From Mariprofundaceae bacterium (GTDB lineage: Bacteria; Pseudomonadota; Zetaproteobacteria; Mariprofundales; Mariprofundaceae), in the NCBI GenBank assembly GCA_030950825.1, contig JAUZQT010000073.1, positions 1 to 7,029 on the forward strand: DNA of 7,029 nt. The letters are read 5' to 3'. Below are positions 1 to 6,819 of the stretch, in pieces; within the stretch, counting starts at the first letter, position 1; every line of letters starts with the position of its first letter. The translations under genes and the position numbers were made by a program. The notes beneath the pieces were generated by a model. The model saw only the letters and a program-made list of their open reading frames with translations. It did no database searches and had not been told where the DNA came from.

Positions 1-27
1 GTGCATTTGAAGCGCAGTGTTTTTGTT

Positions 28-93
28 CAGCATGAAGGCGCAAAAAGCGAAGCATAGCCTGCTATGTAAGCTTTTTTTGCAACGCCCATGCTG
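28..93. repeat. Long imperfect stem-loop upstream of fadE
   Basis: Four paired blocks nest around a CCTG loop: CAGCATG (28-34) with CATGCTG (87-93), GGCG (37-40) with CGCC (83-86), AAAAAGC (42-48) with GCTTTTT (70-76), and CATAG (53-57) with CTATG (62-66). That is 23 base pairs with small internal loops. The segment CAAAAAGCGAAGCAT (41-55) recurs imperfectly as CAAAAAGACAAGCAT (96-110), 13 of 15 identical. The element lies in the untranslated region before the fadE ribosome binding site. It could be a dispersed palindromic repeat, an mRNA structure, or the end of an upstream transcript. The pairing is visible; the role is not. Confidence 0.7.
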
Positions 94-164
94 GGCAAAA
101 AGACAAGCATGAATTGCGCAAGTTATTTAATTCCCGTTCCCAAGTGGGGAAATTCATATGCGTT

Positions 165-170
165 GGGAGG
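165..170 (+). promoter_or_regulatory. Ribosome binding site of fadE
   Basis: GGGAGG sits six bases before the ATG at 177. This decides the start. The same frame is open further upstream from a TTG at 114, but that start has no such site and would add 21 residues encoded by the leader repeat. A small TTCCC-AAGTG-GGGAA hairpin (137-151) lies just upstream. Confidence 0.8.
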
Positions 171-176
171 TTTTCT

Positions 177-2579
177 ATGCAGTGGTTCATTTTATTCGGT
201 GTTTTCTTTTTATGTTTGTTTGCATTGGTACGGCTTCAACTCTCATTGCCTACATGGACAGGCATCATCACGGCATTATTGTTATTGATGCCACTGCTGG
301 GCATGATTGATCTCAGCGTAGATTTATTTTTATGGATGCTATTCGCGCTGGTATTTATTCCGCTATACCATCGTGAACTGCGCACAACATGGCTTACTGA
401 ACCTGTTTTTCGATATATGCAACAATCCTTACCGCCCATTTCTGAGAGTGAAAAGGCAGCCATGGCATCAGGCACTGTAGGTTGGGATGCTGAATTATTT
501 TCAGGTCATCCTGATTGGAAAAAACTCCTAAATATACCAAAAAATACGCTTAGCGATGAAGAAGAACATTTTTTGAATCATGATGTGGAAACATTATGCA
601 GCATGCTCGATGATTGGGATATAACCCATAAGCGCAATGATTTATCCCCCGAAACATGGGGATTTATCAAATCTCATGGTTTTTTCGGCATGATTATTCC
701 CAAAGAATATGGTGGTTTGGCTTTTTCAACCTACGCCCATTCACAAGTGGTACAAAAAATAGCCAGCCGCTCTTTAACGGCTGCTGTCACTGTGATGGTG
801 CCCAATTCATTAGGGCCTGCCGAACTTCTTTTATCCTATGGTACAGACACACAAAAAACGGATTATTTACCAAAATTAGCCAGTGGAGAAGAGATCCCAT
901 GTTTTGCTTTGACCAGCTCTGTCGCAGGCTCCGATGCTGGTGCAATGACAGATAAGGGCGTGGTTTGCCGAGCCAACTATCAAGGTCAAGAAGTGTTGGG
1001 GTTTCGGGTTCATTGGGAAAAGCGCTATATTACACTTGGCCCTGTTGCAACAGTCCTTGGCCTAGCTTTTCACGCTTATGACCCCGATGCTTTATTGGGC
1101 GGTAAGGAGGATTTAGGCATTAGCTGTGCGCTGATTCCAACAAGCACAAAAGGCGTAAAAATTGGCCGCAGACACTACCCTCTGAATGCCGCATTTATGA
1201 ATGGCCCCAATAGCGGCAGTGATGTGTTTGTACCAATGGACTGGCTTATTGGCGGCCAAGCATATATCGGTCAGGGCTGGCGTATGTTGGTAGAGCGTCT
1301 GGCTGTTGGACGCGGCATCTCGTTGCCTGCTTTAAGTGTTGGAGCTGGAAAACGTGTGAGCCAGGTAACTGGTGCCTATGCGCGAGTTCGAAAACAATTT
1401 CATTTGCCCATCGGTCGATTTGAAGGGGTACAGGAGGCCATGGCACGTATCGCAGGGCAAACTTATATGATGGATTGTGCAAGGCTGCTTACTTTATCCA
1501 TGCTTGATCGTGGTGAACGGCCAGCCGTGACCACTGCCATCGTAAAGTACTATTTAACCGAAGGGATGCGCCAAATAGTGAATGATGGCATGGATGTGCA
1601 TGGTGGGCGCGGCATTTGCATGGGGCCTTCGAATTATTTGGCACGGATGTATCAAACCATACCCGTGGGTATCACCGTTGAAGGAGCCAATATTTTAACC
1701 CGTAGTCTGATTGTTTTTGGTCAAGGTGCCATGCGTTGCCACCCTTTTATTGAGCAGGAAATGGCGGCACTAAAAAATAATCATGTCGATCAATTCGATC
1801 ATTTGATGCTGCAACATGCCGCACACTTTGTGCGTAATGCGGCGCGTTCATTTTTATTTTCAATCACCAATGGGCATTTGGCCACTTCCCCTATCAACGG
1901 TGAAATGGCAAAGTATTACCAACAATTGGCGCGTTTTTCTGCCTCATTTGCCGTGATTAGCGATATTTCTCTGATGTTCTTGGGCGGCAAGCTTAAACGC
2001 AAAGAAATGCTGTCGGGGCGTTTTTCAGATGCCTTGGCTTATATGTATCTATGCTCGGCAGTGCTCAAGCGCTTTGAAGATGATGGCTGCCCTGAAATGG
2101 ATAAAGTAAGTGTGCATTGGGCATGTCAATATGCTTTGTATCAGGTGCAGGAAGCTCTGCATGGTATCATTAGGCACTTTCCAGTATTGCTGGTGCGTTG
2201 GAAGCTCTACATCTGGGTCTTTCCCCTAGGAAGAACCCTACGCCAGCCTTCGGATGCACTGATTCAAAAGCTTGCGCTACAATTACAACAACCGGGCGAT
2301 GGGCGGAAAAAATGGCTCGATGGCATCTATTTACCCGATGATGTCAATGATCTGACTGGCCGACTGGAGCATGCTTTGCAATTAACACTGCAAGTGGAAC
2401 CGATTGAGCGACGCTTGCGTGATTTGGGCTTGTGTTTTTCACAAGACAATGCACAAGCACTCTGTGAGCAAGGTGTTTTGAACAATGATGAAGTAACACT
2501 GCTTATCCAGGCTGAACAAGCCGTTTGCAAAGCCATTGCTGTGGATGACTTTGCAAGGGGAAGAAAGCGTAGCACTTGA
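177..2579 (+). CDS. fadE: Membrane-anchored acyl-CoA dehydrogenase FadE
   Basis: Flavoprotein that catalyses the first step of fatty-acid beta-oxidation, oxidising acyl-CoA to trans-2-enoyl-CoA. It is 800 residues, close to the 814 of E. coli FadE, and similar along its whole length. Residues 1 to about 65 are strongly hydrophobic, with two or three likely membrane segments (about 2-18, 26-44, 48-64), which fits attachment to the inner membrane. The dehydrogenase core follows: ITHKRNDLSPETW and MIIPKEYGGL (N-terminal helical domain), CFALTSSVAGSDAG at about 242-255 (FAD/substrate strand region), RRHYPLN, then MDVHGGRGICMGPSNYLAR. The motif TVEGANILTR supplies the expected catalytic base, Glu502. 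After about residue 520 comes the C-terminal domain typical of FadE (DUF1974 type), including LGGKLKRKE, AVLKRFEDDG and a final VDDF motif. It is the first of three same-strand genes. I see no FadR-like operator. The reading frame is intact. Confidence 0.95.
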   Translation: MQWFILFGVFFLCLFALVRLQLSLPTWTGIITALLLLMPLLGMIDLSVDLFLWMLFALVFIPLYHRELRTTWLTEPVFRYMQQSLPPISESEKAAMASGTVGWDAELFSGHPDWKKLLNIPKNTLSDEEEHFLNHDVETLCSMLDDWDITHKRNDLSPETWGFIKSHGFFGMIIPKEYGGLAFSTYAHSQVVQKIASRSLTAAVTVMVPNSLGPAELLLSYGTDTQKTDYLPKLASGEEIPCFALTSSVAGSDAGAMTDKGVVCRANYQGQEVLGFRVHWEKRYITLGPVATVLGLAFHAYDPDALLGGKEDLGISCALIPTSTKGVKIGRRHYPLNAAFMNGPNSGSDVFVPMDWLIGGQAYIGQGWRMLVERLAVGRGISLPALSVGAGKRVSQVTGAYARVRKQFHLPIGRFEGVQEAMARIAGQTYMMDCARLLTLSMLDRGERPAVTTAIVKYYLTEGMRQIVNDGMDVHGGRGICMGPSNYLARMYQTIPVGITVEGANILTRSLIVFGQGAMRCHPFIEQEMAALKNNHVDQFDHLMLQHAAHFVRNAARSFLFSITNGHLATSPINGEMAKYYQQLARFSASFAVISDISLMFLGGKLKRKEMLSGRFSDALAYMYLCSAVLKRFEDDGCPEMDKVSVHWACQYALYQVQEALHGIIRHFPVLLVRWKLYIWVFPLGRTLRQPSDALIQKLALQLQQPGDGRKKWLDGIYLPDDVNDLTGRLEHALQLTLQVEPIERRLRDLGLCFSQDNAQALCEQGVLNNDEVTLLIQAEQAVCKAIAVDDFARGRKRST

Positions 2580-2620
2580 ATCATTTGAGGTGAACCGAAG
2601 CGAGTATTCATTTTTCGTAG

Positions 2621-2651
2621 TAGCTTGTGCTAAGTCTGCCTGACTCCTAGC
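2621..2651 (+). other. Two mutually exclusive small hairpins before trpC
   Basis: GCTA (2629-2632) can pair with TAGC upstream (2621-2624, loop TTGT) or with TAGC downstream (2648-2651). The second pairing is reinforced by AGTC (2633-2636) with GACT (2642-2645) around the loop TGCCT. TTTT follows at 2652-2655, giving a weak terminator-like shape ending only eight bases before the trpC ATG. The stems are short, so this may be chance. No leader peptide rich in Trp codons is present in the 80-base gap. Confidence 0.3.
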
Positions 2652-2659
2652 TTTTGCGC

Positions 2660-3457
2660 ATGTCCTCTATTTTAAATGAAATCGCCGCATACAAACGCCA
2701 ATGGGTGGCGACATGCAAGGCGCGTGTATCCGAGCAAAACTTATTATCGCAATGCCAAAACAGCGCCCCTTTAAATTTCTCTTCTGTATTATCGGAGCGC
2801 ATTGATCAACAGCAAAATGCTGTAATTGCTGAAGTCAAAAAGGCCTCACCGTCCAAGGGTCTTATTCGAGAGGATTTTGATGCTGTATGGATTGCACAGT
2901 CTTATGCTGATGCGAATGCTACCTGTTTGTCCGTACTTACTGATGTGAAATACTTTCAAGGCAGCGATCATTATGTGCGCGATATTCGCAAGACCGTAAA
3001 TATTCCCATTCTTCGCAAAGATTTCATGGTTGACCCCTATCAAATCATTGAAGCTCGCGCCATGGGGGCTGATTGTATTTTAATTATTCTTGCCATGGTT
3101 GACAATGTTTTGGCACATGAGCTCAATGCTGCCGCCCAAGAGTTGGGTTTATCCGTGTTGCCAGAAGTGCATAATGCCGCTGAGCTGGAACGTGCGATGG
3201 ATTTAAATACCACCTTAATGGGCATCAACAACCGCAACCTGCACAATTTTGATATATCCCTGCAAACCACCCTAGATCTTCAGGCTGAAATATCTTCTGA
3301 GCGTACCATTATCACGGAATCTGGCATTGTCACAGCGGATGATATCAAGCAAATGAATGAAGCAGGCGTTTACGGATTTTTGGTTGGCGAGTCGCTGATG
3401 CGGCAAGAAAATCCAGGCGTTGCTTTAGACAACCTCCTAGGAAGGGGCATCAAATAA
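2660..3457 (+). CDS. trpC: Indole-3-glycerol phosphate synthase TrpC
   Basis: Cytoplasmic enzyme of tryptophan biosynthesis that closes 1-(2-carboxyphenylamino)-1-deoxyribulose 5-phosphate into indole-3-glycerol phosphate. It is a 265-residue single-domain TIM barrel with every signature block: AEVKKASPSKG (about 57-67, with Glu58 and Lys60), ILRKDFMVDPYQI (general-acid Lys120), LPEVH (Glu169), GINNRNL (Asn190), ITESGI (Glu220, Ser221) and the phosphate-binding GFLVGESLM near the C terminus. These match the active-site set known from Sulfolobus IGPS. It is monofunctional, not fused to TrpF as in E. coli. I chose the ATG at 2660 because MSSILNEIAAYK matches family N termini; a TTG two codons earlier (2654) is possible. 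Neither start has a clear Shine-Dalgarno sequence. No trpD, trpG or other trp gene adjoins it, so it is an orphan here, possibly cotranscribed with fadE. Confidence 0.96.
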   Translation: MSSILNEIAAYKRQWVATCKARVSEQNLLSQCQNSAPLNFSSVLSERIDQQQNAVIAEVKKASPSKGLIREDFDAVWIAQSYADANATCLSVLTDVKYFQGSDHYVRDIRKTVNIPILRKDFMVDPYQIIEARAMGADCILIILAMVDNVLAHELNAAAQELGLSVLPEVHNAAELERAMDLNTTLMGINNRNLHNFDISLQTTLDLQAEISSERTIITESGIVTADDIKQMNEAGVYGFLVGESLMRQENPGVALDNLLGRGIK

Positions 3458-3461
3458 CATC

Positions 3462-3513
3462 GATGAAACATCTATCACAAGCTGAAAAACATCACACTCT
3501 TATATGTTTCATC
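3462..3513. repeat. 10-bp perfect inverted repeat between trpC and ygiQ
   Basis: GATGAAACAT (3462-3471) is the exact reverse complement of ATGTTTCATC (3504-3513), with a 32-base loop. It starts four bases after the trpC stop codon and ends eight bases before the ygiQ start. No T-run follows, so it is not a standard intrinsic terminator. It could be an operator, an mRNA structure controlling ygiQ translation, or a processing site. Confidence 0.55.
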
Positions 3514-3521
3514 ATTAAAGT

Positions 3522-5693
3522 ATGATGCAAACACTAAATATTCCAGCCGACAAGAAAATTTTCTCTTACCCCAAATATTGGGCTGAATGCTTTGGCATTG
3601 CACCGCAACTGCCGATGAATCGCACTGAAATGATGGCTTTGGGGTGGGATAGCTGCGATATTATTTTGGTAACGGGCGATGCCTATGTCGATTTGCCCAG
3701 CTTTGGCATGGCTGTGATTGGGCGCGTATTGGAAGCCCAAGGCTTTCGTGTTGGTATTATTGCGCAGCCTGATTGGAAGTCAGCCGATGCATTTCGGACA
3801 CTGGGTAAACCAAACCTATTTTTTGGCATCACTGCAGGCAATATGGATTCCATGGTTAACCGCTATACATCCGAGCGCCGCATTCGCTCCGATGATGCCT
3901 ACACCCCTGGCGATATTGGTGGAAAGCGCCCTGATCGCGCGGTGACTGTTTATGCCCAACGCTGCCGTGAGGCCTTTAAAGGCGTGCCAATTATTATTGG
4001 CGGTATTGAAGCAAGCTTGCGGCGAATTGCACATTATGATTATTGGTCAGATAAAGTGCGCCGTTCGGTCTTGATGGATTCAAAAGCCAATATACTGGTT
4101 TATGGCAATGGCGAACGGCAAATCATTGAAATTGCGCAGCGCTTGGCAAATGGCGAACCCATCAAAGCCATGTCGCATATTCGTGGTACAGCGGTCATGT
4201 GTAGCGGTGTTCCTGATGGCTGGCTGGAAAAAGATGCTACTGATATTGACACCGAGATTGTCGTCATTGAACACCCCAATCCTTATGCAATGCATGCTCA
4301 GGAAGGTACGTGTGATGAAAAAAAATCGCATCGCGAACGTGAGTATATTGCACCCATTTCGATCTTGGATATATCGCAGCAACGTGATCATACAGTGATT
4401 CGCATGCCATCTTATGAAACAGTTTCCGAAGATGCGGTACTTTATGCCCATGCTTCCCGTTTGCTACATTTGGAAACCAACCCAGGCAATGCCCGCGCGC
4501 TCATTCAACGCCATGGCGAACGTGACGTGTGGATTAACCCACCGCCTGTTCCACTTAGCACTGCCGAATTGGATGCCGTATTTGATTTGCCATATTCACG
4601 CCTGCCTCATATGGCTTATGGCGATATTCATGCGAAAGAAACGCGCATACCTGCTTATGAGATGATTAAAACATCTGTGAACATTATGCGTGGTTGTTTT
4701 GGTGGCTGTACATTTTGCTCCATCACCGAACATGAAGGGCGCATTATTCAAAGTCGTTCAGAAGAGTCTATTTTGCGTGAGGTCGAGGAAATCCGTGACA
4801 AAACACCAAAATTCACTGGGAACATCTCCGATCTGGGCGGCCCTACAGCCAATATGTATCGCCTAAAATGCAAATCTGAAAAAATAGAAGCAGCATGCCG
4901 AAAACCATCGTGTGTCTTTCCTGATATTTGCCCCAACCTCAATACGGACCACAACCCACTCATTAAACTGTATCGTAAGGCTCGCAGTTTAAAAGGCATC
5001 AAACGTGTCTTTATTGCCTCTGGTTTGCGTTACGACCTTGCCGTTCAATCGCCCGCTTATATCAAGGAATTGGTGACCCATCATGTTGGTGGTTATTTAA
5101 AAATTGCGCCTGAACATACCGAAGCTAAGCCACTCTCCAAAATGATGAAGCCTGGCATTGGCAGCTACGATAACTTCAAAAAACTCTTTGAAAAATACTC
5201 CCAAGAGGCTGGCAAAAAACAGTATCTGATTCCGTATTTTATTGCCGCTCATCCAGGCACAAGTGATGAAGACATGCTCAAGCTTGCCTTGTGGTTAAAG
5301 AAAAATAACTACAAAGCGGATCAGGTGCAGGCTTTTTTACCATCACCCATGTCCACAGCTTCGGCCATGTATCGCTCTGGTAGAAACCCGCTGAAAAAGA
5401 TAAGTCGCAAACAGGAAAAGTATGCGGAGAAAGTATTTATCCCTAGACGAAAAAAGCAGCGTGATCTACACAAGGCCTTTTTGCGTTATCACGATCCAAA
5501 GAATTGGGGCATATTGCGCGAGGCTTTGAAAGATATGGGACGCACTGATTTGATTGGTAACGGTGACCATCAACTCATTCCAGATACCCACGTTCAGCAA
5601 CAGAAAAAGAACCATCCGCGATCAAGTTTTCGTACCCAGCATAGCCGCAATAATAAGGCTGGGAAGCATCACAAGCCAATCCGTCGCAAGTAG
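3522..5693 (+). CDS. ygiQ: YgiQ family radical SAM protein (UPF0313)
   Basis: A 723-residue protein similar over its length to E. coli YgiQ (739 residues). Its biochemical role is not established as far as I know. The N-terminal domain (about 1-370) carries GWDSCDIILVTGDAYVDLPS and SFGMAVIGRVLEAQGFRVG, then GGIEASLRR and HYDYWSDKVRRSV. The radical SAM domain begins near residue 385 with CFGGCTFC, a CxxxCxxC motif (Cys392, Cys396, Cys399) that binds the [4Fe-4S] cluster which cleaves S-adenosylmethionine. ISDLGGPTANMY and YLKIAPEHTE follow. Four further cysteines (450, 459, 464, 470) also occur in my memory of the E. coli protein. A C-terminal DUF3362-type region contains KQRDLHKAFLRYHDP, and the last 35 or so residues are a basic low-complexity tail. 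MMQ starts at 3522; the ATG at 3525 is equally possible. There is no strong ribosome binding site, only AAAG nearby. The frame is intact and convergent with the next gene. Confidence 0.94.
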   Translation: MMQTLNIPADKKIFSYPKYWAECFGIAPQLPMNRTEMMALGWDSCDIILVTGDAYVDLPSFGMAVIGRVLEAQGFRVGIIAQPDWKSADAFRTLGKPNLFFGITAGNMDSMVNRYTSERRIRSDDAYTPGDIGGKRPDRAVTVYAQRCREAFKGVPIIIGGIEASLRRIAHYDYWSDKVRRSVLMDSKANILVYGNGERQIIEIAQRLANGEPIKAMSHIRGTAVMCSGVPDGWLEKDATDIDTEIVVIEHPNPYAMHAQEGTCDEKKSHREREYIAPISILDISQQRDHTVIRMPSYETVSEDAVLYAHASRLLHLETNPGNARALIQRHGERDVWINPPPVPLSTAELDAVFDLPYSRLPHMAYGDIHAKETRIPAYEMIKTSVNIMRGCFGGCTFCSITEHEGRIIQSRSEESILREVEEIRDKTPKFTGNISDLGGPTANMYRLKCKSEKIEAACRKPSCVFPDICPNLNTDHNPLIKLYRKARSLKGIKRVFIASGLRYDLAVQSPAYIKELVTHHVGGYLKIAPEHTEAKPLSKMMKPGIGSYDNFKKLFEKYSQEAGKKQYLIPYFIAAHPGTSDEDMLKLALWLKKNNYKADQVQAFLPSPMSTASAMYRSGRNPLKKISRKQEKYAEKVFIPRRKKQRDLHKAFLRYHDPKNWGILREALKDMGRTDLIGNGDHQLIPDTHVQQQKKNHPRSSFRTQHSRNNKAGKHHKPIRRK

Positions 5694-5751
5694 CTTCATG
5701 TAAAAAAACGGGAAAATGATGAACCAACATGTGTCGGTTTAGCGTTGAAAC

Positions 5752-5836
5752 AAGGTAACTGTTCAGCATGCGCACAAGATATTGCACTATGGATGTGCAA
5801 ACACTTGCAGGATCTAGGAGGCTGAACAGTTACCTT
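5752..5836. repeat. 85-bp segment bounded by a perfect 16-bp inverted repeat
   Basis: AAGGTAACTGTTCAGC (5752-5767) and GCTGAACAGTTACCTT (5821-5836) are exact reverse complements separated by 53 bases. A smaller pair, GCACA (5772-5776) with TGTGC (5794-5798), lies inside. It sits between the convergent ygiQ and carbonic anhydrase genes, so it may act as a transcript-end hairpin for either. However, neither side has a T-run. The size, terminal perfection and a third copy of the motif at 6789-6801 also suit a miniature inverted-repeat element or insertion-sequence remnant. The rest of the 5694-5845 gap shows nothing I can name. Confidence 0.7.
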
Positions 5837-5845
5837 ATTCTTATC

Positions 5846-6754
5846 TTACTGAATGGCTGATAAAAGGTCAGGGTTGTTCACAAGATTTCGCACCCCATGC
5901 CCATGATCTTCGTTAAAATTATTTTTCTCACACCATTTTCCAACAGTCGCAATATTCACTTTGGCAACATGCGGACGAACACTCCAAGAAACTTGGAAAG
6001 GTGATCCTTTTTCATTGTAATCAGGGCCTGTTGTGGAGCCTGCATACTGAACCGGTGCACCAGTATTATTTGGGATGCCTGTGGCTTGATATAAACCAGA
6101 TTTAGCTTTCCCATATTTGGTTAAGTCTTTGAAACTTGCAGCATGCTTGTCATTCACCAGAACAAACACTTGTGTTTCTACACGTAATTGTGGGTTTTTG
6201 ATTGCCTCACTCAAACAAGAGCTCAAGTGTGGCCCAGGTTTTACTTGTGCCGTTGTGTGCACATAATGAACTTCAATGGTATCACCCGGCATGAGCGTGC
6301 TGTGCGCACTATCACAGGTTTTATGCTTGGCTGGCGCCAGTTCTGCTTTACTTAACAAAGCAGTATCATAGCGATAACCACTTTGATAACCCTCACCATT
6401 GCCATTACCTGCATAAATGCCGAAGTCTTTTGCTTTATGCTCAGCATTTTTATGAAAATGAATATTACAGAGGTTCATTTCTGTATAAGCTGGAGCTACA
6501 TTAAATAAACGTTTGTTCGCACCTGCTAGCGCATCAATATCTCTTGGAGATTGCGGGCCAAAACCTTTTCCTTTGGTGCTTTTTGCAAGCGCTTTGCGCT
6601 GCTTGGCAATCACGCTATCAGCAACCACTGCGTGACTGGCGTGTGCGTTACCTTTGGCATGGCCGTGACCTTCTGAATGACCATGGTCACTGGCAAAAGC
6701 TGGTGCCCCCATCAGTGCTGTAGCCGCCAATGCAATAAGAATCTTTTTCATCAT
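5846..6754 (-). CDS. Periplasmic delta-class carbonic anhydrase
   Basis: Predicted zinc enzyme for reversible CO2 hydration to bicarbonate. The 302-residue precursor starts with a clear Sec signal peptide: MMKK, a hydrophobic stretch (about 5-18) and an AFA site with cleavage expected after residue 21. A histidine-rich segment follows (HGHSEGHGHAKGNAHASH, 24-41). The core has NLCNIHFHKNAEHKAKDF (94-111), which I recognise as the hallmark of bacterial delta carbonic anhydrase-like proteins, and IEVHYVH (160-166). By analogy with alpha-class enzymes, His99, His101 and His163 are likely zinc ligands, with Glu105 and Glu161 as supporting residues; this is inference. Cysteines 96, 147, 180 and 275 could form two disulfides, which suits export. 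The first of two adjacent ATGs is preferred because of its spacing to a strong Shine-Dalgarno. The gene stands alone on its strand, convergent with ygiQ, next to repeat-rich DNA. A role in inorganic carbon supply or pH balance is plausible. No carboxysome or transporter gene is in view. Confidence 0.87.
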   Translation of the reverse strand: MMKKILIALAATALMGAPAFASDHGHSEGHGHAKGNAHASHAVVADSVIAKQRKALAKSTKGKGFGPQSPRDIDALAGANKRLFNVAPAYTEMNLCNIHFHKNAEHKAKDFGIYAGNGNGEGYQSGYRYDTALLSKAELAPAKHKTCDSAHSTLMPGDTIEVHYVHTTAQVKPGPHLSSCLSEAIKNPQLRVETQVFVLVNDKHAASFKDLTKYGKAKSGLYQATGIPNNTGAPVQYAGSTTGPDYNEKGSPFQVSWSVRPHVAKVNIATVGKWCEKNNFNEDHGHGVRNLVNNPDLLSAIQ

Positions 6755-6763
6755 GTTAAAATA

Positions 6764-6772
6764 CCCTCCTTT
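6764..6772 (-). promoter_or_regulatory. Ribosome binding site of the carbonic anhydrase gene
   Basis: On the minus strand the sequence reads AAAGGAGGG, a near-ideal Shine-Dalgarno, nine bases before the ATG at 6754 and twelve before the second ATG at 6751. It overlaps a small imperfect hairpin: CCACC, loop TAAA, GGAGG with one A-A mismatch (6765-6778). That hairpin could partly mask the site. I could not pick convincing -35/-10 boxes upstream. Confidence 0.75.
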
Positions 6773-6787
6773 AGGTGGTTAAAAAAA

Positions 6788-6801
6788 CGTAACTATTCAG
6801 C
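6788..6801 (+). repeat. Third copy of the GTAACT(G/A)TTCAGC motif
   Basis: CGTAACTATTCAGC differs at one base within GTAACTGTTCAGC as found at 5755-5767, and it is the inverted counterpart of the 5821-5833 copy. The carbonic anhydrase gene therefore lies between two inverted copies (5821-5833 and 6789-6801), 12 of 13 bases matching. It lies in the 5' region of that gene, about 35 bases above its start codon. The GTAA tip resembles ends reported for IS66-family elements, but no transposase is present. Confidence 0.55.
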
Positions 6802-6819
6802 TCACTATTGATTTTATCA

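Noticed and set aside
114..176. Upstream TTG start extending FadE by 21 residues
   Set aside because: The extension derives from the repeat-like leader, whereas the ATG at 177 has GGGAGG at ideal spacing and an N terminus matching the family.
88..288. Open frame of 66 codons over the leader and start of fadE
   Set aside because: It overlaps fadE in another frame, is built largely from the leader repeat, and has no ribosome binding site.
2580..2659. Classical trp attenuator leader peptide
   Set aside because: No short frame with tandem Trp codons is present in the gap.
5575..5787. Minus-strand open frame of 70 codons overlapping the ygiQ end
   Set aside because: It runs antisense through the basic tail of ygiQ and one arm of the 16-bp repeat, and resembles no family I know.
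5744..5844. Target-site duplication around the 85-bp element
   Set aside because: The eight bases on each side (GTTGAAAC and ATTCTTAT, or those next to the GTAA tips) do not match, so a recent insertion is not supported.
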